Assembly: GCA_002392405.1 (NCBI GenBank)
Contig: DGGY01000024.1
Coordinates: 28,541 to 92,540, forward strand
DNA from: Treponema sp. UBA3862
Lineage (GTDB): Bacteria > Spirochaetota > Spirochaetia > Treponematales > Treponemataceae
Length of the DNA: 64,000 bases
Direction of reading: 5' to 3'
The notes beneath the pieces were generated by a model. It searched no databases. It worked only from the letters and a program-made list of their open reading frames with translations, and was not told the origin of the DNA. Made by a program: the position numbers and the translations under genes. Below are positions 45,361-55,113 of the stretch, in pieces (within the stretch, counting starts at the first letter, position 1; every line of letters starts with the position of its first letter).

Positions 45361-46398
45361 ATGAAAAGCAGCGAAAAGATTATTTTAAAGGCAGAAGATT
45401 TAGACGGTTACCTTAAAGAGAAAGATTTTAAGGATATTGAACTTTTAAAAAATATGTACGAGGAAAACCTTAAAGCGTTTGAACCTCTCAATAAAGACAA
45501 GGTAATCGATAATTTTGACAGAATCGGTCATGAACTTCAGCGTATCTGTTCTGAAAACCCAAGAATAAAGGTATTTTCTTTTGAAACAGACACAGGAAGT
45601 CATGCAGAAGCAAGCCGTGTTATCTCAAAACTCCGCGACATCAACACCGGTCATCAGGAATTTATCTACTATGTTCAGCGTGCCTATGAAATGCTTTTCC
45701 GTCTTGCTTTTACAGACCATTATGAAAGCAATAAAGGACACATTGTAGTTAAGACTCCTGTTTCTTCTCCTGTTCAGAATTATGCAGTACATAAAATTCC
45801 TGATATTGATAATCAGATTGAAAATACAGTAATGTGCGTAATGCTCCGAGGAGCTCTCCTTCCAAGCATTATCATGTCTAAAGAAGTAGAAGAATATTCA
45901 AGTCACAAATATGTTACTCCATTTGCACTTTTCAAGATTAACCGTGATGATTCAAAAAATGAAAATAACATGGAATACATCCTTGACCTTAAAAAATCCT
46001 TCTTCAATATTGAAGATCTTGACGGTAAGGACCTTATTTTTGCAGATCCTATGAATGCAACAGGCGGTTCTCTCGTTACAGTTGTAAAATATCTGCAGCA
46101 GAACGGTGTAAAACCAAAATCAATTAAATTCTTTAATGTTATTTCTGCCCTTAAAGGAAGCATTCGTGTAACACGCGCTCTTGAAAACTGTACCTGTTAT
46201 ACCCTCTGGCTTGATCCTGTATTAAATGAAAAAGCTTATATCATGCCGGGACTTGGAGATGCAGGTGACAGATTAAACGGCTGTGATAAAAAAGATAATC
46301 CGCGCAACATTATCAGACTTATTGCAGATTACGGTTCAAATATCTCTGAACTTTACAGAAACCAGCTTGCAAAAATTGAAGAGACTGTACTTGAATAG
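45361..46398 (+). CDS. upp: Uracil phosphoribosyltransferase-like protein
   Basis: 345 residues. The C-terminal 200 residues match the UPRTase/PRTase fold: [19 protein letters not shown] is the PRPP-binding loop (usually DPMLATGGS) and [15 protein letters not shown] the C-terminal uracil-site motif (PGLGDAGDR). This predicts uracil plus PRPP to UMP, a pyrimidine salvage step. The first 130 residues are an extra helical domain not found in ordinary Upp (about 210 residues). It overlaps the next lipoprotein gene by 8 bases. Confidence 0.8.
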   Translation: MKSSEKIILKAEDLDGYLKEKDFKDIELLKNMYEENLKAFEPLNKDKVIDNFDRIGHELQRICSENPRIKVFSFETDTGSHAEASRVISKLRDINTGHQEFIYYVQRAYEMLFRLAFTDHYESNKGHIVVKTPVSSPVQNYAVHKIPDIDNQIENTVMCVMLRGALLPSIIMSKEVEEYSSHKYVTPFALFKINRDDSKNENNMEYILDLKKSFFNIEDLDGKDLIFADPMNATGGSLVTVVKYLQQNGVKPKSIKFFNVISALKGSIRVTRALENCTCYTLWLDPVLNEKAYIMPGLGDAGDRLNGCDKKDNPRNIIRLIADYGSNISELYRNQLAKIEETVLE

Positions 46399-47017
46399 AT
46401 TTTTTATTTTCACAGCTGTTCTTTCTCTTTTGTTTTCTGTTTTAAGCGGATGTCAGACAAGTAATGCTTTAAAGATTCCCGGCGAAACAGAACTTATTAC
46501 AAAAAATATTGCTTCAGAATATTTTACCATTGCAGAGGCTTATTCTGAATTAAAAAAATGGGATAAGGCCTGTACGTATTATAAGCTTGCAATGCAGGAA
46601 AAAACTCTTCGTTTGAGTGCATATTACAAGCTTGCACGCTGTTATGCACTGTCAGGAGACTATGCTTCTTCAACCAGATGTTATTCAGAATTACTTGAAC
46701 TTGATCCTGAAAACAAGGACTTAAAACTTTCACTTGCTTATGTAAAAGGCATGAATGGAAATACAGAGGAAGCCCTGGAAATGTATAAAAGCCTTACACA
46801 ACTTTATCCAAATGATTCTTCCGTACTTGTAAATTATATAAATCTTCTTTTATTTACAGAAAAAAAGGATGAAGCAAAAGAACAGTTCCTTATTCTTGAA
46901 GAAAAATTCCCTGACAATTCTGAAATAAAAAGGCTTTCTGAAAAAGTAAACGCAGGATCTGATGTACCTTCAGAAAGTGAAAATAAACCTTCGTTACCGC
47001 CGCCTGAGGCAAATTAA
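46391..47017 (+). CDS. TPR-containing lipoprotein
   Basis: 208 residues from the TTG at 46391. That start has GAAGAG 7 bases upstream and gives [20 protein letters not shown], a textbook lipoprotein signal with lipobox LSGC; earlier starts would lie deep inside upp. Residues about 45-185 are tetratricopeptide repeats ([40 protein letters not shown]). The C-terminus is Ser/Pro-rich. It is probably a lipid-anchored scaffold. The 8-base overlap with upp suggests coupling. Confidence 0.7.
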   Translation: MNRFFIFTAVLSLLFSVLSGCQTSNALKIPGETELITKNIASEYFTIAEAYSELKKWDKACTYYKLAMQEKTLRLSAYYKLARCYALSGDYASSTRCYSELLELDPENKDLKLSLAYVKGMNGNTEEALEMYKSLTQLYPNDSSVLVNYINLLLFTEKKDEAKEQFLILEEKFPDNSEIKRLSEKVNAGSDVPSESENKPSLPPPEAN

Positions 47018-47026
47018 AATTAAAGA

Positions 47027-48196
47027 CTAACTGTTTAAGATATATTCCCTGTATTTTTCAGGGCTTACCCTGAAAGCAATTATTGGTGAATCTTTTTCTT
47101 CCTGTGCGTGCTGTTCTGCAGCTGAAGCTTCTGTTAAAAGTCTTTCAGCACTGATTGTTCTTCCGGTTCTTGATGAAATTCCCATTGTAACTTTAATGTC
47201 CGGGTTAGTTTCCTTTAAGAAAGAAGAAAGTTTTGAATGAAGGCTTTCTGCCTGTGCAAGTGCCTGGTCAAGTTTTGTATCTTTAATTATTACTGCATAA
47301 CCGTTTTCATAATCAAAAATAAGGCTTCCAGGAACTGCGTATTCAATCATTTTAAGATTAACGGTATCTGAGTCTGAGAACTGAGGTGTTATTTTTATTA
47401 TTAAAAGTGAAAGGTCCTGTTCAAGGCCTGAAGAATTAATGAGGTTCTCTTCGAGACTTGAATTAAGTTCATTCTGATTTAAAATTGTAAACGACTTTTC
47501 AGGAAGAGGCTTTTCTTCATTTTCGGCTGTTTTTTCTTCGCTGAGCTCTTTGTTCAGATCGATTTCATCAGAAAATAAAGCCTTTTTTTCATCTTCAGAA
47601 AGTGAATAAGGGTTATCATCTTCCTGAGGTTCTTTTTCGCTGTCTGAGTCTTCATCATCTGGGATTTCTTCGGATTCGTATGCGCTGAAATCAGAATATG
47701 ATTTTGAAGTCTCCGGTTTAGCAAATATAAGTACTACAAACGCGATTACAGTTCCGGCAAGAATTAAAATAAAAGATGTACGGGCATAATAGAAAATTGA
47801 GGAAGGACGTACTGTATAAATCACAGCTTCTATTTCAAGAGGAATATTTTTTGAATTAGGAACTGACTGTCTGTAAACTTTTGCGTGGTCTGTATCAGTT
47901 TTTACCGGCTGAGAAGGGTAAGAATAAATTACTGTCTGGTCACTTTTTAAAGTGAGTTTATTGTAGTTTTTAAAATCACCTGCAGCGCGTATAAAAGCAT
48001 CAGAAAAATTATATGAATCTATTGTGTAATTTGAAGCGGCAAGAGAGGTCTGTTCAACAAGATTTAAAAATATATCATCAGAATGTGAGTTTCTGCTGTT
48101 TTTGTCGAGGATGATTCCTGCAATAAAATAAATAACTGAAGCTGTAAAAACGGCACTGATTAAAACTGCAATAATGTTAAATGTTTTCTTTGTCAT
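47027..48196 (-). CDS. Membrane protein with degenerate GGDEF-like domain
   Basis: 389 residues. Two hydrophobic helices (about 8-28 and 142-162) flank a periplasmic region of about 110 residues. A very acidic linker (about 175-245, rich in Glu, Asp and Ser) leads to a C-terminal fold resembling GGDEF: the expected GGDEF loop reads FDYENGYAVIIKD, and MGISSRTGRTISAERLLTEASAAEQHAQ matches the end of the domain. Without GG(D/E)EF it is unlikely to make c-di-GMP and is more likely a binding or regulatory module. It is the last gene of the DUF115 unit. Confidence 0.6.
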   Translation of the reverse strand: MTKKTFNIIAVLISAVFTASVIYFIAGIILDKNSRNSHSDDIFLNLVEQTSLAASNYTIDSYNFSDAFIRAAGDFKNYNKLTLKSDQTVIYSYPSQPVKTDTDHAKVYRQSVPNSKNIPLEIEAVIYTVRPSSIFYYARTSFILILAGTVIAFVVLIFAKPETSKSYSDFSAYESEEIPDDEDSDSEKEPQEDDNPYSLSEDEKKALFSDEIDLNKELSEEKTAENEEKPLPEKSFTILNQNELNSSLEENLINSSGLEQDLSLLIIKITPQFSDSDTVNLKMIEYAVPGSLIFDYENGYAVIIKDTKLDQALAQAESLHSKLSSFLKETNPDIKVTMGISSRTGRTISAERLLTEASAAEQHAQEEKDSPIIAFRVSPEKYREYILNS

Positions 48197-48199
48197 AAT

Positions 48200-49648
48200 T
48201 TAAGTATATCGTAAGGTTTTAGAGCGCGCAAGTTCATAACTTTTCTGAATGCTCATGCTCCTTTCATAAAAAGCAGCTAACGGAAGCAGTGCAAAAAAAG
48301 AGGGCTGCGACAGGTTTTCCAGATAACTGTCTTTCAGTGATAAAATCTCCTTTTTAAGTATTTTTATAAAACTATCAAAATCAAAGGCTGTAAGCTCGCC
48401 TTTGAATTCTTCCTTACTTGTATTTAGAAAATATTCAAAAGATTTTCTGTAATTTTCAAGAACTTCAGTCGTCAGGCGGTTATTGTTTTTTATCAGCTGT
48501 GTTCTGAACATCAGGGAAAGATAAGTTTTTTCTGAAGAATTTATACAGTTAGAATCCTTATTGTATAGTGTTTCAAGATAAGTTCCCTTTGCGTATGGTT
48601 TTCCGTTTAAAAAAGCAAAATCAGCTCCAAAATATTGTGTCTTTGTAAATCCCAGTTTTGCCGCAAGGTCAGCGCAGGCAATGGTTACTGTTCCTGCACC
48701 GGCGTTAAGGTGAATAAATGAATTTGAACAGGCTCTTGAAGCAAGTATGCAAAGCGGATGTCCTGATTCAAAGAAAAGAACCTTCTTTCCATTTGCTATA
48801 AGTTTCCGGGAAATAGCCGGACTGGAACATAAATCCATTACAAAAACTGTATTACTAAATAATTTTTTTTCGTGAAGAAAATGTGCGTGACTTATCATCT
48901 GGGCGTCAAGACTTAAAACCGCATCTGGAGTAATATTTGATTTTAAGAGGGTAGAATAAGCTGTATCTGTAGAAATAATAAAATAATCTTCCCTTTTTTG
49001 AATGAGCTGTGAGATACTTTCATCTAAGGATGGCCCGGCTGCAATTATTGCGGCAGTTTTTTTAGTGTATTTTTTTAATTCATCAAATAACGTCTGACTT
49101 TTACATCCGTCTGCAAGCTTAAGGTTTCCAAATATATTTTTCTGCCATATCTTTCCGAATCTTGCCTGCACTGAATAATCAGCGCGCACAGAATCCATTG
49201 CTAAATCAACTGTCTGCCTTATAACTCTAAGAAAATCACTAAAAGCGTTTTCCCAGCCTCTTAAGCAGGTAAACTGAAGGTTTGAGTAAACTCCCGGAAG
49301 ATAAGTGTTAATTATTGTATTGAAAAGGTTTTCAGCAGGGCAGAAAATTACCCTAGGGTCTTTTGAGAGCTCTTTGCAGCAGTCTATCTGATTCAAAAAT
49401 TTAAAATCTTCCTGAGACTGTTCTACTACTATAATTTTTCTATTTTCGTTCTGCTCAAGAAGTTTTTTTATGTGATAACCGCCGCAAAGTCCTGCGATTA
49501 CAAAAAAGAGAGTGTCATTACTGAATTGAGATGAAAACATTTCTGCTTCTTTAACTGGATCATATTTTGAGCAGACTGAAAGTCCGTCTTTTAAGGGGAC
49601 TAATAAGTTTGTTTTAGAACTGCAAAGGTTAGTGTAAACGCTGCTCAT
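48200..49648 (-). CDS. MptE-like (DUF115) protein, second copy
   Basis: 482 residues from the ATG at 49648, which overlaps the upstream stop as TGATG; a TTG one codon earlier also exists. The core contains AAIIAAGPSLDESISQLI and PDAVLSLDAQ, the nucleotide-binding signatures of the DUF115/MptE-like fold. Such proteins are often annotated as motility-associated factor glycosyltransferases and in several bacteria glycosylate flagellins with nonulosonic acids. No nonulosonate synthesis genes are in the window, so the substrate is uncertain. Confidence 0.75.
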   Translation of the reverse strand: MSSVYTNLCSSKTNLLVPLKDGLSVCSKYDPVKEAEMFSSQFSNDTLFFVIAGLCGGYHIKKLLEQNENRKIIVVEQSQEDFKFLNQIDCCKELSKDPRVIFCPAENLFNTIINTYLPGVYSNLQFTCLRGWENAFSDFLRVIRQTVDLAMDSVRADYSVQARFGKIWQKNIFGNLKLADGCKSQTLFDELKKYTKKTAAIIAAGPSLDESISQLIQKREDYFIISTDTAYSTLLKSNITPDAVLSLDAQMISHAHFLHEKKLFSNTVFVMDLCSSPAISRKLIANGKKVLFFESGHPLCILASRACSNSFIHLNAGAGTVTIACADLAAKLGFTKTQYFGADFAFLNGKPYAKGTYLETLYNKDSNCINSSEKTYLSLMFRTQLIKNNNRLTTEVLENYRKSFEYFLNTSKEEFKGELTAFDFDSFIKILKKEILSLKDSYLENLSQPSFFALLPLAAFYERSMSIQKSYELARSKTLRYT

Positions 49649-51132
49649 CAAAGCCTCTCAATCTTTTTTAAAAGTTTACTCTGCTCAACTTCTATTTTTT
49701 TTAGGCATTCTTCTTTCTGGCTTTCATTTTCTGCTCTTTTTAAAAGTAAGGTTTCAAGCGGAAAAAGTTCTGCATTGTATTGTGAATCTTTTATAATTTT
49801 TTCAGCTGTAGTTTTTATTTTCTGTGGATTTGTTTTATTGTCAGAAAAAGAAATTTCAGTTTCGCCTTTTTCTGCAGAAAACTTTATATTTTTCCAGTCC
49901 GCTTCTTTTACCGGTAAAAGTGAGTTATTATATTTCCAGTCATCAGAAAGCCTTAAAAGACGGTCAGTAAAAGTTTTTTTCTGGTTTTTAAACCAGTCCC
50001 TGTAAACCTGAAGACTTCCGTCTGAATTAAAGCGTGAAAGGGTAAGACGGTTTTCTTTTGTTTTCAGCCTGAAATCAGTGCAGGAATTAATGCTTTCAAG
50101 CTGGTTTGGAAGAGTGTGCTGGAATGCATCTGAACTTTCCAGATCAAGTCCTGTAAAGTATACATTTTTATCAGTAAGAGTTAATGAAAGAAGTGCTGCA
50201 GTGCCGCTTACAGTTCCGTTTCTTGTGGCATAGATAAAGTTTATTTTGTTATTTTTAAGTAAAACTTCTCCTGTACTCTCACTGTAAATTAATGGAAGAA
50301 CTGTAAAGTTTTCAAGAATGCTTTTTGGACAGCATGCTTCATCTGTAATTGCAAAAACTGTATTTTGCAGCAGGGCTGAGTATTTTTTTATAAACTCAAG
50401 GTGTTTTTTTGCCCACCAGCCGCCGTCAGTACTTAATACCATGTCAGGAATAATTCCGTTGTAAAGCATTACTGAAAGTGAAGAAGAAACACTTATAAGA
50501 TAAAATTTATTTCTGTTTTTTTTAATCTGCTCTATTGAAGTTTTCAGGGAAGGGCCGGAAGCTGTGATCAGAATATCTTTGTTAATTTTTTTTATTGAAC
50601 AGATTTTCTTTGTGTATTTTAAAAAGTTGACAGAGTTTAAAAACCACTTTTTTGCAAAGTGATTTCGGGTATTAATTATATCGCGCGAAAGCATTACTGC
50701 TTTTTTTATTTCTTTCCAGCATTCATTGTTGATGTTTTCAAAAGCAAGAGAACTTCCAGGCCAGGAGTAAATTGCAGCTGATAATAAGGTTTCTTCACCA
50801 AAGGCATTAAACAGTTCCTGGAAAAATCCTTCGCCTTTAAAATATAAAACTTTGTCCCATAAATAGTTTTTGTCATCAAAGGCGTCTGTGAATCTGACTG
50901 CGCAAAGTTTGACACCAGGGAATTTTTGCCGCAGAAATTTATTTGAGTATGAGAGGGCAGGTTCAGTTATTATTATGTAAGAAGGAGTAAAATCTGGTTT
51001 TAAAGATGATACAAAATTCTGGGCTTCTCTTTGAGGATTATAATTTGAATGGATGTGTTTACCGTTAAAAGTGCAGGTCCTTTCTTTGTTTTTTGCTTCA
51101 AAAAAAACTATTTCAAGTTTTTCGCCTGTCAC
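49648..51132 (-). CDS. MptE-like (DUF115) protein, first copy
   Basis: 494 residues starting at GTG, 3 bases after the preceding gene. The core motifs ILITASGPSLKTSIEQI and PDMVLSTDGGWW match the DUF115/MptE-like family. It is clearly related to the next gene but well diverged, so the pair probably arose by old duplication and may form a heteromer or act on different sites. A C-terminal charged segment of about 60 residues looks coiled. A motility-linked glycosylation role is inferred from the family only. Confidence 0.75.
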   Translation of the reverse strand: MTGEKLEIVFFEAKNKERTCTFNGKHIHSNYNPQREAQNFVSSLKPDFTPSYIIITEPALSYSNKFLRQKFPGVKLCAVRFTDAFDDKNYLWDKVLYFKGEGFFQELFNAFGEETLLSAAIYSWPGSSLAFENINNECWKEIKKAVMLSRDIINTRNHFAKKWFLNSVNFLKYTKKICSIKKINKDILITASGPSLKTSIEQIKKNRNKFYLISVSSSLSVMLYNGIIPDMVLSTDGGWWAKKHLEFIKKYSALLQNTVFAITDEACCPKSILENFTVLPLIYSESTGEVLLKNNKINFIYATRNGTVSGTAALLSLTLTDKNVYFTGLDLESSDAFQHTLPNQLESINSCTDFRLKTKENRLTLSRFNSDGSLQVYRDWFKNQKKTFTDRLLRLSDDWKYNNSLLPVKEADWKNIKFSAEKGETEISFSDNKTNPQKIKTTAEKIIKDSQYNAELFPLETLLLKRAENESQKEECLKKIEVEQSKLLKKIERL

Positions 51133-51135
51133 AAT

Positions 51136-52032
51136 TTAGTCCTGATTTAAAAATGCAATTGTTCCTTTCTGATTAGGACAGATTCCTGCTGAAAGAACAA
51201 GAAGATTTGAAGTTCCCGAATTGCCGAAAAAGAGTGATGTTGTAGTATTGAGGTGAAATTCAAGGAATTTTTCATCAACTTCTTCTTTTGAAAATACTAC
51301 AGCCTTGATTTCTTCATTTGTGCCCTGTGCACAGCAGTTTGGAGAAGCAAAATACTTTTTGAATAAATAGAAAAGCTGCTCCATTGCTACTTTTTTTAAT
51401 TCTTCTTTTGTGTTTTTTTCAAGATTGTTAAAGGCATTTTCCATTGAAAGTTTTGCCGAAACAATAAACATATTTGCTGAGGAAATGGCAAAACCATCAT
51501 TTAAGTTATATGATTTTTCAGTATTATTTATTCCATTAACACAGCCTGAAAGTTCATATTTAAATTCGTTTGTGTTTACGCTGTCAGGAGAAAAATCATC
51601 CCAGGTTAAAAAATAATTGATGTTTCCATCTTTCTTAAACGGAAGAACAGAAATTTTTGAAATTGAATCCCTTAAGTTTTTTGAAAACAGCTGGAAAAAA
51701 GGTGTGAGTTCTTCATTTTCGTAAAAAGACCAGTCCGGGCTGTCTTTTACTGTGCCTTCCCAGAAATCTTTTGTAGAAAAGGAATTCTCAATGGAAATTA
51801 AATCCATGCCTTTGCAGTGCTTCAAATAATAAAACTCACCGTGCGGACAGTAAATACCGCATCTGTGAAGGCCGTGAGAAGAAGCCCATACATAAAAATC
51901 AATACCATTTGAATCATCTGGGATATTATCTGAGGAATTATTTTCTGAAAGTGACTTTTCAAGAAGTTCTGCACGGCGGAGTAAACCGCCTTTGTGTGCA
52001 TTCATCTGTGTGATATGGCTCAAAAGACCCAT
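51136..52032 (-). CDS. Hypothetical protein
   Basis: 298 residues, no signal peptide and no membrane helix. It has a short Arg/Lys/Gly-rich start (HKGGLLRRAELLEKSLSEN), then a mixed alpha/beta domain with several Cys and aromatic residues. I do not recognise a family. Its ATG overlaps the stop of the acidic protein gene by one base (TAATG), so the two are translationally coupled. It probably works with that protein or with the MptE-like pair. Confidence 0.6.
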   Translation of the reverse strand: MGLLSHITQMNAHKGGLLRRAELLEKSLSENNSSDNIPDDSNGIDFYVWASSHGLHRCGIYCPHGEFYYLKHCKGMDLISIENSFSTKDFWEGTVKDSPDWSFYENEELTPFFQLFSKNLRDSISKISVLPFKKDGNINYFLTWDDFSPDSVNTNEFKYELSGCVNGINNTEKSYNLNDGFAISSANMFIVSAKLSMENAFNNLEKNTKEELKKVAMEQLFYLFKKYFASPNCCAQGTNEEIKAVVFSKEEVDEKFLEFHLNTTTSLFFGNSGTSNLLVLSAGICPNQKGTIAFLNQD

Positions 52033-54437
52033 TATGCAAGCCCCAGTTCCTTGAAAAGTTTTTTGTATGTGTCAAACTGTTCTGACTGAGCAAATTCTGC
52101 AATCTTTTCTTCCGGAAGATTTTCAAGAAGCTGATCCATGTAACTGAGTACAGATTTAATTTCTGAAGTAAGTTCATTTGAAAGACCTGCTTCAGATTCA
52201 TCTGCTTTTTCCTCAAGATAGTCAAGTTTGTCTTCTGTAAGAGAAGCAGAAATCGGAGGATCTTCTTTTGTAAGTTCGTCAAAAGGATCAGAAACGCTTT
52301 CTGCGCTTTCTTCCTGTGGAGTCTGTGCTTCTACATCTGAACTGTCCATTAAATCAACTGAACTTGATTCAACGAGAATATCATCATTAGGAAGGGCAGA
52401 GTCATCTTCAGTTTCATCTCCCTGAGAATAATCGATGTCATCAAGTGAAGGTTCATCTACAGGAGCCTGTGGTGTTTCAGAGAAATCCATTCCAAAGTCA
52501 TTATTTTCTTCATAATCTTCTTCTGGAATTTCAATGTCACTGTCAACATTTCCAAGAATGCTGTTTTCGTCTTCACCGGCAGATGCTTGTGAATCTGTAC
52601 TTTCTGTTACATCTGAATCAGAAACTTCCTGGCTGTCTGCAGTTGAGATGTCTGCTGTATTGAGGATGTTGTCAAGTTCATCTGTTGAAAGGGCAATTGT
52701 GTCATCTTCGTCTGTATCAGCAAAGAAGCCTTCGCTTTCTTCCTGAGGAACAGCCGGAATGTCAATTGAAGAAGGGGATGACTTCATTTTTTCAAAGTCA
52801 TTTTTGAGGGATGCAATTTCGTTTTTAAGTGAAGAAAGTTCACCTACAATCTGATCAAAAATAGCTGTCATCTGAGTAGAAGGTTTTTCTTCTTCTGCTT
52901 CCATTTCTGAAAGAATCGGAGCCTTGATTGAATCAGCAAATTCTGCTGTTCTGAGGGCTTCGTTAGAATCAGTTGAATCATCGAAGAATGAAGAGGTCTC
53001 TTCTTCAAATGAATCCGGGATTTCTGCTGCAATTGAAGGATCAAGTTCAGTATCAATTGTTTCTTCATCTCCGATATTTAAATCTTCAATGGATTCACTT
53101 GTTACTGTTTCTTCTTTTTCTTCATCAGGAATATCGTTTACTTCACGGACAATTGCATCTTCCTGTTTTCCGATGCTTACTGTATTGCCGTTTTCATCAG
53201 TTACATTTCCAAGAAGTGAATCTACATCAAAATCAGAATCTTCTTCAGGTGCAAAATCTTTCTCAGGTGTAGCTGAAGATACTGTATCTGATTCAAGAAC
53301 AGGATTATCATCATCTGCTGTAACTGAAAAATCATCTTCCTGAACTGTTTCTTCTGTATTGTCTTCGGTCATGCTAAGACCTTCATCAAATGAAACTGTT
53401 TCTTCTGAAGGGGAAGTTTCTGTGTTTTCTTCAGCCGGAGTGTCAGCAGTTTCTGCAGCAGTAAAGCTGTCTTCTGAAGCAGTTTGTGAAGCAGTTTGTG
53501 AAACAGTTTCAGAAACTGTTTCAGTCTGAGCCTGTTCTGAAGAAGTGTCCTGAATTGAATCTGTATCATCAAAACCAAATTCGCTTAAATCAATGGTTTC
53601 CATTCCTTCGTTTGAAGAAGAATCTGACGCAGTTTCTTCATCTGCTGTATTTTCTTCAGCCGGGCTTTCATCGGAACTTATATCATCAAAGCCGAATTCG
53701 CTTAAATCAACATTTTCTGTTCCGTCAGGAGCATCTGAATCAGCGTTACTTTCTGTGGAAGCTGTGTCAAAAGTGTCTGCTGTAAAGCCTGAAGAACCGT
53801 CTTCTGTGTTATCTGAGTCAAATGAAAGGTCAAGGTTAAAAATGTCGTCATCTGAGGATTCTGAAACTGCAGGTTCTGAATTTTCTGAAGAAATATCATC
53901 AGAGTTTTCATCATCAGCACTTACGCCGAAGTCTGACATGTCAACATCTTCTGTTTCTGTGCTATCCTGTGGTTCACTTGAATGAGGAGCAATTCCCTGT
54001 TCTTCTTTTTCTTTAATTTTGTCTTCATCAGGGCCTGTTTCAAATACTCCGCCTTCGATGAATTCGTCCAGGGAAATTTCTTCTTCTCCGCCGTCTGAGG
54101 CAGCATTTTCAGAAACCTCATCTGAGTTGTCTGTAAAGTCAGGGACAGAAGATTCTGTAATTTCAGAAGTTTCCTGAGCTTCCTCTGCGGTGTCCTGTGT
54201 AACACCTGTAATTGCAGAGAGTTCTTCTGCTGAAAGGGCAGTGTCATTATTGTCGTAATCTTCTGTAACCGGTTCGTCGATTACGTCAAGATCTGAAAAA
54301 TCAGGTAAGTCTGTATCAAGATTGAAATCGTCAAGATTCTGGTTTGTATCTGCTGTAGAGGAATCTACGGTTTTAGGTGGTGTTTTTACCCAAACGCCGT
54401 AACTGTCAAGTTCATTTGTGTCTTTTGAATCGCTCAT
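52032..54437 (-). CDS. Large acidic low-complexity protein with short repeats
   Basis: 801 residues from the ATG at 54437, which follows AAGGGGAC. It is dominated by Asp, Glu, Ser and Thr. The motif (V/T)(D/I)(L/M)S(D/E)FG(V/F) occurs three times (VDMSDFGVSADD, NVDLSEFGFDDIS, TIDLSEFGFDDTD) at intervals of about 40-80 residues. A helical stretch near about 545-575 (FDQIVGELSSLKNEIASLKNDF) looks like a coiled coil, and the last 45 residues form an ordinary helical domain. There is no signal peptide. The disordered acidic body may be a scaffold. It leads the DUF115 unit. Confidence 0.65.
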   Translation of the reverse strand: MSDSKDTNELDSYGVWVKTPPKTVDSSTADTNQNLDDFNLDTDLPDFSDLDVIDEPVTEDYDNNDTALSAEELSAITGVTQDTAEEAQETSEITESSVPDFTDNSDEVSENAASDGGEEEISLDEFIEGGVFETGPDEDKIKEKEEQGIAPHSSEPQDSTETEDVDMSDFGVSADDENSDDISSENSEPAVSESSDDDIFNLDLSFDSDNTEDGSSGFTADTFDTASTESNADSDAPDGTENVDLSEFGFDDISSDESPAEENTADEETASDSSSNEGMETIDLSEFGFDDTDSIQDTSSEQAQTETVSETVSQTASQTASEDSFTAAETADTPAEENTETSPSEETVSFDEGLSMTEDNTEETVQEDDFSVTADDDNPVLESDTVSSATPEKDFAPEEDSDFDVDSLLGNVTDENGNTVSIGKQEDAIVREVNDIPDEEKEETVTSESIEDLNIGDEETIDTELDPSIAAEIPDSFEEETSSFFDDSTDSNEALRTAEFADSIKAPILSEMEAEEEKPSTQMTAIFDQIVGELSSLKNEIASLKNDFEKMKSSPSSIDIPAVPQEESEGFFADTDEDDTIALSTDELDNILNTADISTADSQEVSDSDVTESTDSQASAGEDENSILGNVDSDIEIPEEDYEENNDFGMDFSETPQAPVDEPSLDDIDYSQGDETEDDSALPNDDILVESSSVDLMDSSDVEAQTPQEESAESVSDPFDELTKEDPPISASLTEDKLDYLEEKADESEAGLSNELTSEIKSVLSYMDQLLENLPEEKIAEFAQSEQFDTYKKLFKELGLA
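53476..53523. repeat. Four tandem 12-base repeats
   Basis: Units at 53476-53487, 53488-53499, 53500-53511 and 53512-53523 read GAAGCAGTTTGT twice, then GAAACAGTTTCA and GAAACTGTTTCA. They encode a four-residue Ser-x-Thr-x repeat in the acidic protein, and copy number could vary by slippage without shifting frame. Confidence 0.75.
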
Positions 54438-54618
54438 AATGTCCCCTTCATTAAAAATAAATTTATTTGTTATATTTTCGGCAATAACACCTGATTTCAA
54501 CAGAACAAAATAAATTTATAATAAGAATATTATAACACCAAGTTTATTCAAAGTCCATCAAGATTTTTTATAAATTCTGCTTACAGAAATTCAAGAATTT
54601 GCCGATAAAAATAATATT

Positions 54619-55113
54619 ATGAAAAGGTTTCGATTTTTATCCGCAGCCTGCGCCGGCACAGTTTTTTATGTTTTAGTTTCTTTTTTTGCAGGAAGAGACG
54701 GATTACTGGCATATAGACAGCAGCAGGAACAGAAAAGAATTTTAAGTGTAAGGACAGGACAGATTCAGAAAATCAATGATTCCCTCCAGCTTGAATTTAC
54801 TGCGCTTGAAAAAGATTCAGAAGTAATTGCAGGTCTTGCAAAAAAACTTGGTTATGTTTCTGCAGGTGATAAAATCGTAAAAATCAACGGCCTTTCATTT
54901 GATAACGAAAGAATATATGATCCGGGAACTCCAGTTAAGGCAGTTGAACCGGATTATCTTCCGGAATGGGTTGCAAAAGCTCTTGGCGTCAGTGCCTTCT
55001 TTGTTGTTTATCTTTATCTTTTAAGCCGTGACATTAAAGCAGGACTTTTCAGACGAAGAAAAGAGAGTGTGTTTATTGGAGGTGTTCCGGTTTATGATTT
55101 GCCGCAAGTCTGA
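54619..55113 (+). CDS. ftsB: FtsB/DivIC-type septum formation initiator
   Basis: 164 residues. A single N-terminal helix (ACAGTVFYVLVSFFAGRDGL) is followed by a coiled-coil segment (about 30-75: YRQQQEQKRILSVRTGQIQ), matching the FtsB/DivIC plan of a small bitopic divisome protein. A second hydrophobic helix near 120-135 and a basic tail are unusual additions. The ATG has no Shine-Dalgarno. It overlaps tsaC by 20 bases. Confidence 0.65.
   Translation: MKRFRFLSAACAGTVFYVLVSFFAGRDGLLAYRQQQEQKRILSVRTGQIQKINDSLQLEFTALEKDSEVIAGLAKKLGYVSAGDKIVKINGLSFDNERIYDPGTPVKAVEPDYLPEWVAKALGVSAFFVVYLYLLSRDIKAGLFRRRKESVFIGGVPVYDLPQV

Noticed and set aside
53480..54250. Long open frames opposite or shifted within the acidic protein gene, rich in Gln, Leu, Phe or Ser
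   Set aside because: They are by-products of the repetitive Asp/Glu/Ser codons, have no ribosome-binding sites and no recognisable domains.
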